Shown here in pieces: positions 53,881 through 63,439 of a stretch of 64,000 nt of DNA. The DNA lies in the NCBI RefSeq assembly GCF_002502735.1, contig NZ_DAQC01000008.1, positions 124,001-188,000 on the forward strand. Direction: 5' to 3'. The DNA is from Methanoregula sp. UBA64. Lineage in GTDB: Archaea > Halobacteriota > Methanomicrobia > Methanomicrobiales > Methanospirillaceae. Each line of letters opens with the position of its first letter. Positions within the stretch are counted from its first letter, which is position 1. The notes below the pieces were generated by a model that ran no database searches, was not told where the DNA came from, and was given only the letters and a program-made list of their open reading frames with translations. The position numbers were made by a program, and so were the translations under genes.

Positions 53881-53890
53881 GGTATATATA
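53881..53890 (+). promoter_or_regulatory. TATA box of the vWA adhesin gene
   Basis: GGTATATATA lies 27-45 bases before the candidate starts GTG 53917 and ATG 53926. It shows that the large gene can be transcribed separately from the pilin-like operon that ends 145 bases upstream. Confidence 0.6.
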
Positions 53891-53916
53891 CGGCACCTGT
53901 CAATATCACTACGTAC

Positions 53917-56900
53917 GTGAAGGGTATGCACATACACCGGATTTTAATCGTACTTCTTGGCTTTCTCCTGCTCATAGGACTGTGCGGTGCTGATCCTGTA
54001 CCCGATCAATCGTCATCTCTGTCTACCAGTGCAACCTGGATAGTGGTGAATCATCCTTCAACAATCACCGTCATTGCACACAACACAACATCCGGTTCAC
54101 TGGCGGGCGCAACCGTGAATCTCGCACTTGACAACCCGGCGCTCGGATCGCTTGTCATGACAAGCCCCACGACAGACGCATCCGGTATTGCGACCGGAAC
54201 ATTTACGGCCGGTACCAAATCCGGGGCCGTAAATATTACCGCCACCATCTCCAAAGACGGGTATAGTGTCACCAAAACCATACCCCAGTACATCGATCAC
54301 GACGTTCCGTATACCGTTCGGTTCGATTATGACGGCGAGGTGACGGTAGACACGGAGACGCCGTTTTCGATGAGTTTTGCCGATTACTGGGGAAATCCCA
54401 TCGACAATAAAAACCCGGCCGCTACACACACCGTCTCTCTTCACATCGGTTCGGTCAACAACACAGCAGCGTTCGATAAGAGCGGAACGTTCGTGCAGGA
54501 TATCACCACGAACACGGATGCAAAGGGTAATGCTTCAGTAACCGTCAGAACCTCCATTGCTGGCGGGGAGAACATCATCTGGATGAAACCGTTCGGGAAT
54601 ATCGGCGATCAGTACAAAACGATTACCAGCCTGACGGACGCTGTCCCCTTTAGTATTACCCAGGATGTATCTCCATCTCCCGCAATGCAGCCCTGCGACG
54701 GCGCAGCGGACCATACCTTCTCGTTTATCTATACACTCTACGATAAGCATGGCAACATCGCAGAAAACCAGTCGCTATTGCTGCACACCAGCTGGGCGGG
54801 AGACAAGGATACCACATTTACCTCAAACGATCTCGGCCAGGTCTGGCTGACCTATGGCCCCCACCAGACCGCAGCCAACATTTCTGTTACAGCAACATCG
54901 CTTACGAATTCATCGGTGACGGCGACCAGGTTTGTGGAGTTTTACAGCACGGCCCCGGTCAATATGCAGCTGACCGCAAGCCCCCAGACGATGGGGAGCC
55001 TTGATGCAGGGAGTTCTCTGCGGGCCAATGTCTCGGCTGAAGTGACCGACATTATGGGAAATCCCGTTAAAAACGAGTCTGTCACCTTTACCATCGGAAC
55101 GCCATGGTACGACGGCACGTATAATGTCACTGCCGGACCGGTATGGGAAAGTACACATTCGGCAACGGTGACGGGGACTACCAACGATGATGGTTTTGCC
55201 ACCGTTAAATTCATGCCCGGGGCATTCAGCCGGAATAAGAAAGATCTCAATTACAACCAGCAGGCAACCGGGCATGTAACGGTGACCGCTAAATGGGTAA
55301 ATGCCAATGGCACCGAGGTCATACAAAATCTCCAGCTGAACTGGAAGAACTATCCTTACCTCAGCGTCGATACGAGCGTGAACCCCCTTACGGTCGGCGT
55401 TAACGATACCGTGGATCTCACGATTAAACTGAAGGGGGACGGGTGGGCGCTCCAGCCAAGTCCCATTGATGTCAATCTTGTAATAGACCGGTCAGGAAGT
55501 ATGGGGAATAATCTAGCCGGGAAAAGCGGTACACCTACTAGAATATCTATTGCCAAATCCGCTGCGACCACGTTCATCAATAATATGACAGAGGGACAGG
55601 ACAGGGTGGGTCTGTTTTCTTTTGCATCAGATGTGTCTCACGATGCAGCATTACAAACCACATTTAGTCCGGTAAAAACTGCTGTTTCAAACCTGAACTC
55701 AAACGGTGCCACAGCAACACGGGACGCAATAAAAAAAGCCATTGATGACATGGTCGCGCACCCGAATACAGATGCGAATGCAATACGGGCGATCATTGTT
55801 ATGACCGATGGAGACTGGAACTATTATGGTGCACCAAATGGAAAAGGAAACGGATTCTCTTCATGGGATTATACTTTAAATAATAATGTTGCATCTTGGT
55901 CCGGTGGCGTTACGGATTATAATACTTATTATTATTATACCGACCTTAATGGGGGATATAACCATTACGCTAAAGTCAATGTACCTAATAATGACCCCAA
56001 CTATGGGGAAACTACCCTATATTACTATTATACAAATGCCAATTATTATGATAACGCGGAACTTACAAACCAAAATTTATCCATTTACGCCAAAAACCAT
56101 AATATCCGTCTCTATTTTATATTCTTTGCCAGTTCACCTGCTGCCATGTCGCAGAGTACACTGCAATCAATGGCAAATGCTACAGGGGGGTTCTATCAGC
56201 AGGCATTGACGGCAACCGCACTGAACGATGCATATAAAAAGATCGCTGGCGATCTCCAGGAACAGGCCGGCGTTAACACTACGATGCAGGTTGCCTTTGA
56301 CAATGTCAATGTGTCCGGCGTCACCCTCCCGGGAGCAGATGTCTACCAGTATGTGTACGATCCGACTGCATCCTCCAAAATCACCTGGCAGGACGGGAAT
56401 ACGAATGTCACGGACCAGACTGCCGACTGGAACGACGATCACAACCTGAATTTCAACATCGGCACAATCACCCTTAACCAGGTCTGGCAGGCAGACATGA
56501 GATTCAGAATTTTAAAGCCGGGGAATATCGAAGTGTTTTCAGGTTCATCGGTCATCTTCAACAATGGTACCGACAGAATGGACCTGCCGACAAAATACGT
56601 GAACGTGATCCCCAATCTCACCAACCCCGGATGGTCGATGCAGGCAATCAGACTGACCGATCTTGCAGCAAACACGGGTGGCGGCAAAATTGTAGATACC
56701 CTCCCGGTAACATGGAATCTCACCTACCCGGGGAATATCACTAAAAGCGCAACCGAACAGGTGTTCTGGTCAAACGACAATAAGCAGAGCTGGCACCAGT
56801 TCGATACGGAATTCAGTGGTCCCTGCGTCAACTCAATACAGGGTTCGACCCTGGACGTAAGAAACCTCCCGTCAGGAACCTATTGGATCCGCGTGAAAGC

Positions 56901-56991
56901 GAGCGCCGACGATGCAGTAGGTGATGAAGCGATAACTGCAACGGGAATCGATATAGGAATGGAAGGAAAATCCTATATCAAACTCGAATAA
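53917..56991 (+). CDS. Secreted Ig-like/von Willebrand A surface protein
   Basis: 1024 aa (GTG 53917; an ATG at 53926 is equally possible). A signal peptide (ILIVLLGFLLLIGLCGADPV) is followed by four or so Ig-like/Big-type modules (about 35-510) with GSLAGATVNLALDNPALGSL and GNPVKNESVTFTIGT repeats. A vWA domain then spans about 515-790: MIDAS DRSGSMGNN, the Thr in NGATATRDAI, and the Asp in IIVMTDGDW. A further beta module completes the protein. Between the DGDW motif and IRLYFIFFA lies a roughly 90-residue Tyr/Asn-rich insert. No C-terminal anchor or cysteine is seen. With the pilin-like genes just upstream, a metal-dependent adhesin is likely, though partners are unproven. Confidence 0.82.
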   Translation: MKGMHIHRILIVLLGFLLLIGLCGADPVPDQSSSLSTSATWIVVNHPSTITVIAHNTTSGSLAGATVNLALDNPALGSLVMTSPTTDASGIATGTFTAGTKSGAVNITATISKDGYSVTKTIPQYIDHDVPYTVRFDYDGEVTVDTETPFSMSFADYWGNPIDNKNPAATHTVSLHIGSVNNTAAFDKSGTFVQDITTNTDAKGNASVTVRTSIAGGENIIWMKPFGNIGDQYKTITSLTDAVPFSITQDVSPSPAMQPCDGAADHTFSFIYTLYDKHGNIAENQSLLLHTSWAGDKDTTFTSNDLGQVWLTYGPHQTAANISVTATSLTNSSVTATRFVEFYSTAPVNMQLTASPQTMGSLDAGSSLRANVSAEVTDIMGNPVKNESVTFTIGTPWYDGTYNVTAGPVWESTHSATVTGTTNDDGFATVKFMPGAFSRNKKDLNYNQQATGHVTVTAKWVNANGTEVIQNLQLNWKNYPYLSVDTSVNPLTVGVNDTVDLTIKLKGDGWALQPSPIDVNLVIDRSGSMGNNLAGKSGTPTRISIAKSAATTFINNMTEGQDRVGLFSFASDVSHDAALQTTFSPVKTAVSNLNSNGATATRDAIKKAIDDMVAHPNTDANAIRAIIVMTDGDWNYYGAPNGKGNGFSSWDYTLNNNVASWSGGVTDYNTYYYYTDLNGGYNHYAKVNVPNNDPNYGETTLYYYYTNANYYDNAELTNQNLSIYAKNHNIRLYFIFFASSPAAMSQSTLQSMANATGGFYQQALTATALNDAYKKIAGDLQEQAGVNTTMQVAFDNVNVSGVTLPGADVYQYVYDPTASSKITWQDGNTNVTDQTADWNDDHNLNFNIGTITLNQVWQADMRFRILKPGNIEVFSGSSVIFNNGTDRMDLPTKYVNVIPNLTNPGWSMQAIRLTDLAANTGGGKIVDTLPVTWNLTYPGNITKSATEQVFWSNDNKQSWHQFDTEFSGPCVNSIQGSTLDVRNLPSGTYWIRVKASADDAVGDEAITATGIDIGMEGKSYIKLE

Positions 56992-57027
56992 TCTTCCCTA
57001 ATAACCACCAATTTTGTCAAAACAGTA

Positions 57028-57110
57028 TGCGAGAAGCAGGAGTCGAACCTGCGAACCCCTTCGGGAACGGATCTTGAGTCCGCCTCTGTTGGCCACTTAG
57101 ATATTCTCGC
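57028..57110 (-). tRNA. tRNA-Leu (anticodon CAA)
   Basis: Acceptor stem GCGAGAA pairs with TTCTCGC. The D arm closes with TCT/AGA. The anticodon stem GCGGA/TCCGT has the loop CTCAAGA, giving anticodon CAA. A variable arm CCC-GAAG-GGG marks it as class II, and the T arm is GCAGG-TTCGACT-CCTGC. The discriminator is A and no CCA is encoded. It reads UUG codons. There is no intron. Minus-strand TATA-like TTATGTATT lies about 35 bases upstream. Confidence 0.95.
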
Positions 57111-57223
57111 GTGTGTGCGGGATAATGTTGGCGACCGGAATACATAAGGAAATTGATTGGCAAAAGGGGATGTCTGCCCCGCAAGGATAATCTTTGTTCC
57201 GTGCCCAGTACACCAGACAACCA

Positions 57224-58408
57224 ATGTCGATCCCTCCCGTGCTTTCCCGCTTTTGTGAATCGGTCCGGCAGAGCAGGTACCGCGACGCTCTTGTCACCAT
57301 CCCGGTTATCGCTGCATTCCTCGTCCTGATGATCCTCTCGCTTGTCATGGGGGATCAGGGAATCGTCGGGGAGTTCGTTTCAGCCGGGGGAATGGTTGCC
57401 CCGTTCGTGATCCTTGCCCTCCTTGCATACCTCGGGGAGACTACCCGGTGGGTCCGGTACATCGCCATCCTCTGGCTCCTTGGCCTGCTTGCCTGTACCG
57501 TCATTGTTACGTTCCTGTTTACCCTCGGGCCGGCCGGGGCGTTTTCTCCTGATCCCGAGGTAATGAATGCATGGATCGCATCGCTATCAGCGGGAAAAGT
57601 TGCTGTTGCCCTGCTTGTGCCGCTGTGTGCCGGGCTGGTCTGCCTTTTCGGGTTCTGGCGCCGGTTCAGGGTACTGCTCGCCCGTGTCCTCCCCATCGAT
57701 CCTGACTCTTTTGTCCAGACGATCGGTCTTGTTACGGTCACGGCCCTCATCCTTTTACCCATTGTCCCGCTTGCAGTTACCGGCAACGCCCCGTTCCTTG
57801 ACGCAAACCTCCAGAACGTGCTCGGGATCGGGACGGAAGTGCCCGGATCCTCCGTCAACACGGACACCTTCACCCTCATCTGGACCATTATCGGCTCGTT
57901 TTTCCTGGTCGGGCTCTGGGTTCGCCGGGATATTCGGGGAACGCTCGACCGGCTCGGCCTTGTCCGGCCCACGCTCCGCCAGGTACTCCTGGCAATCACC
58001 CTGGGTATCCTGCTGGTCGGCATCTTCACGGTGCTCGATAATCTGCTTGCCGGACTCTTTGCGGCCACGGGGATTACGATAACGGACGAGACCCTGGTCA
58101 ACAACCTCTTTGCCTCGTCATTCACCCCGCTTGCCGCAGTTGTCGCCGCGGTTGCTGCCGGCCTTGGCGAGGAACTTGCGATCCGCGGGGTCATCCAGCC
58201 GCGTTTCGGGATCCTGCTCTCGGCACTTGTCTTTGCCTCGCTCCATGCGTACCAGTATGCATGGGACGGCGTGATCGGCGTGCTCCTTGCCGGCCTCTGT
58301 TTTGGCGTGTTACGGAAATATACGAATACCTCGACGAGCGCCATCTGCCACGGTACCTACGATCTTGTGCTGTTTGCCCTCCTTATGGTAGGGTTTACTT
58401 CGATCTGA
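57224..58408 (+). CDS. CPBP-family intramembrane metalloprotease
   Basis: 394 aa from ATG 57224. About eight helices. The Abi/CPBP (CAAX-protease-like) motif is complete: GLGEELAIRGVIQPRFG (EExxxR) near residue 315, FASLHAYQYAWDG (FxxxH) and TSTSAICHGTYDL (HxxxD/N). Related proteases cleave prenylated or bacteriocin peptides within the membrane. The role in archaea is unknown. It converges on polD. Confidence 0.88.
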   Translation: MSIPPVLSRFCESVRQSRYRDALVTIPVIAAFLVLMILSLVMGDQGIVGEFVSAGGMVAPFVILALLAYLGETTRWVRYIAILWLLGLLACTVIVTFLFTLGPAGAFSPDPEVMNAWIASLSAGKVAVALLVPLCAGLVCLFGFWRRFRVLLARVLPIDPDSFVQTIGLVTVTALILLPIVPLAVTGNAPFLDANLQNVLGIGTEVPGSSVNTDTFTLIWTIIGSFFLVGLWVRRDIRGTLDRLGLVRPTLRQVLLAITLGILLVGIFTVLDNLLAGLFAATGITITDETLVNNLFASSFTPLAAVVAAVAAGLGEELAIRGVIQPRFGILLSALVFASLHAYQYAWDGVIGVLLAGLCFGVLRKYTNTSTSAICHGTYDLVLFALLMVGFTSI

Positions 58409-58812
58409 TCCAAAAACGGGGGGAGCAGTACGCCGCCCCGTACTGCATCTCCGGCCCGGCTCCTTTTCCCGCGTGAACCGGGAAAAACCGGAATTTTTTT
58501 GGAACAAAAAAAAGTTGCGGACCCGGGCGATCCGGTTTTTTTCCTGAAAAACCGGAACCACCAAAAAAATTCACGCCGGAGCCGGAAACAGCGAGTCAGA
58601 TGTACATCCGATTATCGGATACGTATCCGATAATCGGCTTGCTAACTTACTCCCTTTTTTGGCCGGAAAAATATTTTGCCGGCATTTTCCCGGCACGGAA
58701 CGGTATCTGCGACCATAACCCGGGCAAACCTTCCGGGCGAATATTCAGAACCAGGCCGGGGACGGAACAAGTGAAGAGGGCCCGGTACCGGGATGCTTAT
58801 CGCAACACCGGG
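58409..58812. other. Convergent intergenic region
   Basis: 404 bases between the ends of the protease and PolD genes, with no credible frame. It holds repeated CCGG(A/T)TTTTTT words in both orientations (58480-58570), which could terminate transcription in both directions, and the 30-bp palindrome at 58608-58637. Confidence 0.5.
58608..58637. repeat. Exact 30-bp compound palindrome
   Basis: The whole element is a perfect inverted repeat (15-base arms, no spacer). It is built from two 11-base palindromes, CCGATTATCGG and CCGATAATCGG, separated by the 8-base palindrome ATACGTAT. Paired two-fold-symmetric sites one and a half to two helical turns apart usually indicate a cooperatively bound dimeric protein. 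No promoter is near, as both neighbours end here. Confidence 0.75.
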
Positions 58813-61800
58813 TCACATGAAATCGGCAAGGCCCAGCTGTTCCTGCTTCTCCTCGCCAAACGTGGACTCGATATTCAGGTCGAGCACCTCGACCCGCTGC
58901 CGGCAGTATTCCGACACCTTGTATTTTTTCACCATCGCCCGGGACACTTCGAGGTACTTCTTGACCGAGCCCTCGTGCACGGTCGGGATGATGTTGCCGT
59001 TGCAGATACCTTTTCCCTTAAACTTCGTGCACTTGCCGGCAAGCGGCATCCGGCGGTAGCTCGTGTTGCACTTGGTGCACCGGAACTTCTGCTTGGAGAA
59101 CGCGGAGAGGTTGCCCATCAGGTCGCGGATGAAGTGGGTGTTTAAGACCCGTTCTGCCACATCATCCGCATCGACCGCCCGGATCTTCTCTGCGAGATCC
59201 AGTTCGGCATCGAGTTTCTCGGCCATGGTCTTGAGCTGCGTGTAGGTGGACTCCAGCGGGCCTGACGATATGTCGGAGGTGTCGTGGGTGAAGAAGAACC
59301 CTTCCAGCTGCTGCGGGGTCCCGAGCCTGCGTTCCACCCGGTCGATGAGGGGCTCGACATCCTTTGCTTTCGCGTACGCGAGGCCGGCCTCGTAGAGTTC
59401 GCGCGGGTATCCCTTCCCGACATCCACGTTTAAGGACTCCTTGTCGATCTCCGCCGGGTCGATCCGGCTGGTGAGCACGAGCGGGGCGTCCATGGTCCCG
59501 CCCCGGTTCTGGGGCAAAAACGATTTGGAGAAGTTTAAGAGGCCGTCCATGAGGAGCATGACGCAGTCCTCATCGCCATCGCACTGGCCGGTGAAGATGC
59601 CGTTTGCAACGAGCGTGTGGTCTTCAGCCACCGTCAGGCAGTACACCCGGTCTTCGAGCGTGGCAACCGTCTCGACGCTGGTGATCCGGTCGGTAATAAC
59701 GGCGTTTCCTTCAAAGACCGGCACGGGATCGCCGGCCTTGACCTCCATTGCCCGGATCTTCCTGAGGTACCCGACATCCCAGACAATCATCGCGTGGTCC
59801 GGGGTGACCGTGAGCTGCCGGCTGCGGGCGGTGGTAAACCGGAGGAGGTTTGGAGGCGCCCGGTGGATGGAGACCGAGGTAATTTTACGGATGTGCAGGG
59901 TCCCGGCGGTATCCACGGTCCGGGTGTAATAGGGCCGGACCGGGTCGGAGTAATAGGTACCCAGCCGGTCGATGCCGGGCTGGCTGATGTCGAAGTTCTC
60001 CATCACGAATTTGCGGATGGGGATCTTCGTCCAGTTCTTCCCGTCCATCACCTCGATCTCGGTATCGCCGAAGAAACAGTTCCGCCTCTTAGCCGCATGG
60101 AAGAACGGGTGGGCGTAACCAACGTTTGCCCGGGTAAACCCGACAACCCGGGCAAGCACGCCGGCGCTCGTATGCGGTGCAAGGCCGATCATGAGCTGCC
60201 CGACAAGATCGTCCCGGGTCTTTACGTTATAAAATGCCGGAAGTCCGTAGAACTTCGTGAGCTCATCGTCGATGAACTGCGCGATCTTGATCATATACAA
60301 GGCACAGGAGTCGGAGAGCAGGATGTCCTGCGGGTGCAGTTCTACGACCTGTTTCCCGTTCTGGAGATCGTAGCCGTTGATATCTTTGAGGTACCCGAGC
60401 TCTCGCATCTTTTCCACGCTCACGCATATCTCGTCCGGCCGGATATGGGTGAGCGGGAGATCGATCATATCGAAGCGCGTGGTGCCGTCCTTGAAGACGT
60501 AGATGTCCTGGAGGGCACGGAGAATGCCTTTTTCCATCGCCTCGACCGTTCTCTCCTGGGAGATCACGCCCTTTACGCCTTTCACGAGCGCGATACTGTC
60601 TTTTTTTATCCCGAGGCGCCCCATTGCCTGCGCGTATTCCTCCTTTACGTTTAAGGCGATCCGCTGGCTGCACTTAGTGGGGACATCACAGTTCGGGCAG
60701 CGCGGTGTCATCATCTCATGCCCGCACTTCGGGCAGGTGTAGACCGGGGTCGTGTGCGTTTTGCACTTCTGGCACCGGTTCAGGTACGTGATCTCACCGC
60801 AATCGGGACAGCGCCGGCGGCCGACTTCAATCTCGATCATACCGCCCTCTTTCTGGAAATCGATCTCGGTCGCGCTGGCATCGGATTCCTCGGCATGGCT
60901 CGATGCTTCCTGGAACGAGCGCCGTGCTCCCCCGGACTCCCCAAGCGGGAAGAGGGCGTGGGGCGGCGGGCTCATCTTCCGGGGCTTGGACTTGCCGGGC
61001 CGTCCCATCCTCCCGCCGATCCGGATCCCGGACCGGGACCGGAGTTTCAAGCCACTCAGGTGCATGACAAGGTCGAGCTGTGCTGCATCGGCCGGCACCG
61101 TGTTCCAGGTATCGCGTTTTTTCAGGTGCTCGTCGAGGCCGAGGCAGGCTGTAAAGGCGCGGTATGCCCGGATCCGGATCGTTCCGCCGCTCACCTTGTG
61201 CGGGATGAGCAGGATCTCAAGCGGGTCTTTGACCTCCGCGGTGAGCGGGATGACAAGGGCATCCTCCTCGATCTTTCCCTCCCGTGCAACCGTATCTGCG
61301 AGGAGCCGGATCTGGTCGCAGGTGATATCGTCCCAGAACCACGTCCATGAGGGGTGGAGGTACCTGCCGGTGGTGTGTGCGAGCGCCAGGGCCTCGGTCT
61401 CGTCCTTTGGCAGTTTTGTTCCCGGTTCCTGATCGAGCAGCCACCACTCCTCGCAGTAGCCGGCCGGGACGAGCGGGTGGTTGTTTTCCAGGAAATCCCC
61501 GTACGCGATCAGGATCTCGCCGACGTCAAGGATCCGTTCCACCTTTCCCATGAGGGTAAGCGCGGTCTTTTCATCGTCCACCCGGACCACGTCGCCCCCC
61601 TTGAGCCGGATCGTGGGCCCGTCGATCGTATCGACCGGTACAACCCCGCAGGCCTTGCCGGGCCGTTCGAGTTTCATCTGGGTGCCGACCGCAAGGAACC
61701 CGCCCAGCAGGTACAGGGTTGCCGGGTTAAACCCGGCGGTGGCAAACCCGGTGTTCCGCGACCGCCCGTACCGGAGCCGGAAACCCCCTTTCCGCATCGG

Positions 61801-62739
61801 GTAGGAAAAGACCGGCCGGCCGCCGATGAGATCGCGGAGGTACTTGTCGAGCGGCTTGATACCCGGGGCATGGGACTCGGTCTCGGCTGCCGGTTTTCCC
61901 GCGCCGGCGATCAGCTTGTCCAGCCAGTCCCAGCCCTGCATGTTCATCTTCTCGACCTTGCTCTTGAGCTTGCGGGCCTTTCCCGCTATGCCCTCGGCAA
62001 GGACGAGCGCCATCCCGCCCCGGACGGCGTTTGTCTCGACCCGGGAGAGGTTCCGGTGCCCCGAGACCTCTTCCTTTTCCGTTGCTTCTCCGTCGATACA
62101 GACCGGGCAGTTCTCCACGATCAGCCGGATCTCGGCCTCGCTCGGGAGGTACTGGAGGCTCATGATCGTGTTGTACTGCCGGATCTCCTCGATGTACCGC
62201 TCGATCTCTTCCTGCCGGGGACGGTACCTCCCGATCCCGAGCTTTGCCCGCACATAGTCCCCGACGAGCACGGAGAGTGCCTGCGCCGTCCCGCCGGCGC
62301 TCCGGATCGGACCGGCATAATAGATCATGAGATAGGTGCTGCCGTCGTCGTTTTTCCCGAGACCCACTTTTGCTATCCCTTCGGTCGGGGCCGAGACTAC
62401 CCCTTCCGTGAGCAGGGCCATCGCGGTCCGGATGGAATGGTCGAGGATCTCGTCGTTGTTCTTCTCCCCGAACATCTTTGCGACAAAGTCGTCGCCGATC
62501 TTGAGAGCCGCCTCTTCACGGGACATCTGCGATTCAAGCTCGCGGATCCGGGCCGCCACCCCTTTGATCCCCACGAGCACTTCGACCCGGTCGGCAAGGT
62601 CGCTTGCAATCGGGATCTCGACTGCCATGCTGGGGTCGAGCCCCTGGCGCCGCGCCTCCTCTGCGATGGCGATTGCGCGGGACAGCCCTGCCATGAGGGT
62701 ATTCCCGTACGCTTCCATCACCGGGGAGAGCTTGAGCAT
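58813..62739 (-). CDS. polC: DNA polymerase D large subunit DP2, intein-containing
   Basis: Catalytic subunit of the archaeal replicative polymerase PolD. 1308 aa as encoded, 1143 after removing the intein. N-terminal conserved blocks include [20 protein letters not shown] and [20 protein letters not shown]. Zinc modules (CPDC, CQKC, CPKC, CPNC) lie about residues 650-720, and the catalytic acidic cluster NCDGDED is split by the intein after residue 887. A C-terminal zinc module is CTKC...C...C. No ribosome binding site precedes the ATG, and TATTAATTTT upstream suggests a short leader. The small subunit DP1 is not in the window. Confidence 0.97.
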   Translation of the reverse strand: MLKLSPVMEAYGNTLMAGLSRAIAIAEEARRQGLDPSMAVEIPIASDLADRVEVLVGIKGVAARIRELESQMSREEAALKIGDDFVAKMFGEKNNDEILDHSIRTAMALLTEGVVSAPTEGIAKVGLGKNDDGSTYLMIYYAGPIRSAGGTAQALSVLVGDYVRAKLGIGRYRPRQEEIERYIEEIRQYNTIMSLQYLPSEAEIRLIVENCPVCIDGEATEKEEVSGHRNLSRVETNAVRGGMALVLAEGIAGKARKLKSKVEKMNMQGWDWLDKLIAGAGKPAAETESHAPGIKPLDKYLRDLIGGRPVFSYPMRKGGFRLRYGRSRNTGFATAGFNPATLYLLGGFLAVGTQMKLERPGKACGVVPVDTIDGPTIRLKGGDVVRVDDEKTALTLMGKVERILDVGEILIAYGDFLENNHPLVPAGYCEEWWLLDQEPGTKLPKDETEALALAHTTGRYLHPSWTWFWDDITCDQIRLLADTVAREGKIEEDALVIPLTAEVKDPLEILLIPHKVSGGTIRIRAYRAFTACLGLDEHLKKRDTWNTVPADAAQLDLVMHLSGLKLRSRSGIRIGGRMGRPGKSKPRKMSPPPHALFPLGESGGARRSFQEASSHAEESDASATEIDFQKEGGMIEIEVGRRRCPDCGEITYLNRCQKCKTHTTPVYTCPKCGHEMMTPRCPNCDVPTKCSQRIALNVKEEYAQAMGRLGIKKDSIALVKGVKGVISQERTVEAMEKGILRALQDIYVFKDGTTRFDMIDLPLTHIRPDEICVSVEKMRELGYLKDINGYDLQNGKQVVELHPQDILLSDSCALYMIKIAQFIDDELTKFYGLPAFYNVKTRDDLVGQLMIGLAPHTSAGVLARVVGFTRANVGYAHPFFHAAKRRNCFFGDTEIEVMDGKNWTKIPIRKFVMENFDISQPGIDRLGTYYSDPVRPYYTRTVDTAGTLHIRKITSVSIHRAPPNLLRFTTARSRQLTVTPDHAMIVWDVGYLRKIRAMEVKAGDPVPVFEGNAVITDRITSVETVATLEDRVYCLTVAEDHTLVANGIFTGQCDGDEDCVMLLMDGLLNFSKSFLPQNRGGTMDAPLVLTSRIDPAEIDKESLNVDVGKGYPRELYEAGLAYAKAKDVEPLIDRVERRLGTPQQLEGFFFTHDTSDISSGPLESTYTQLKTMAEKLDAELDLAEKIRAVDADDVAERVLNTHFIRDLMGNLSAFSKQKFRCTKCNTSYRRMPLAGKCTKFKGKGICNGNIIPTVHEGSVKKYLEVSRAMVKKYKVSEYCRQRVEVLDLNIESTFGEEKQEQLGLADFM
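59584..60078 (-). mobile_element. Mini-intein in PolD DP2
   Basis: 165 residues inserted between Asn887 and Cys1053 (RRN/CDGDED), at the catalytic site. Block A is [13 protein letters not shown], block [15 protein letters not shown] with the TxxH motif, and blocks [19 protein letters not shown] then IFTGQ/C. No LAGLIDADG endonuclease is present, so it cannot home by itself. The last residue is Gln, and the usual penultimate His is Gly. A PolII intein with C-terminal Gln is known from Pyrococcus abyssi. Splicing is expected from conserved blocks A and B. Confidence 0.92.
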
Positions 62740-62822
62740 ACTGCTAGATTTGGCGGGACGAAAATTAATACTGTGGGATCAGGGGGTATCCCGTCTGAAA
62801 AAGGGGAGTAATGATCGGGGGA

Positions 62823-63359
62823 TTATTCTTTTTTGTCGTCATGGAGTTTTTCGATCATGGGGGTCAGGCCGGACTCTCCCATCTGCCAGAGCGTGAGGGT
62901 TGCACACGACCGGAGGATCTCGTCTTCGTCGGAGATGTGCCGGGTGAGCGGGACTATCGCGGGTTTTCCTATCCGGCAGAGCGCTTTTGAGAAAAAGCCC
63001 CGCAGTTCCTTGTCGTCGCTTCCCATTGCCTCGATGAGAGGCTCGACTGCCGCCTCCCCGAGTTCCCCGAGAGCCGCTGCCGCGTAGCGCCGGAACTCGA
63101 AGTCGCGGTTCTCCTTCATGGCCGCAATGAGCGGCGCAATAATGGGTGTGCCCACCTTGGCGAGAGCCACTGACCGGTACCAGCGGGGTTCGTCTCCCGT
63201 TGCCCCGGCAAGCGATTGGATCAGGGGCAGTACGGCGTCGGGGCCGGTCCGTGCGAGCGCGAGGACCGCCTCGTGCCGGTTGTCGATCGCGGGGTCGTCG
63301 AGCTGGCCGATGAGCGCGGCAATGCTCTCCTTGTCGGGGGCAGGGGTATCGGACGTCAT
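62823..63359 (-). CDS. HEAT-repeat protein (PBS-lyase type)
   Basis: 178 aa made of about five HEAT-like helical pairs: IDNRHEAVLALARTGPDAVL, YRSVALAKVGTPIIAPLIAA, RRYAAAALGELGEAAVEPLI, LRGFFSKALCRIGKPAIVPL and so on. Such repeats form a curved surface for protein binding. No enzyme motif is present. It lies about 80 bases upstream of polD on the same strand and may be co-transcribed, but a functional link is unproven. Confidence 0.88.
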   Translation of the reverse strand: MTSDTPAPDKESIAALIGQLDDPAIDNRHEAVLALARTGPDAVLPLIQSLAGATGDEPRWYRSVALAKVGTPIIAPLIAAMKENRDFEFRRYAAAALGELGEAAVEPLIEAMGSDDKELRGFFSKALCRIGKPAIVPLTRHISDEDEILRSCATLTLWQMGESGLTPMIEKLHDDKKE

Positions 63360-63439
63360 GGCTTAGTAATCCTGTCCTGATGTTTGCATGTATCCGTTCA
63401 TCTTCTTTGTCATCCCGCAGGTGGTCCGATCCTCTGCGC

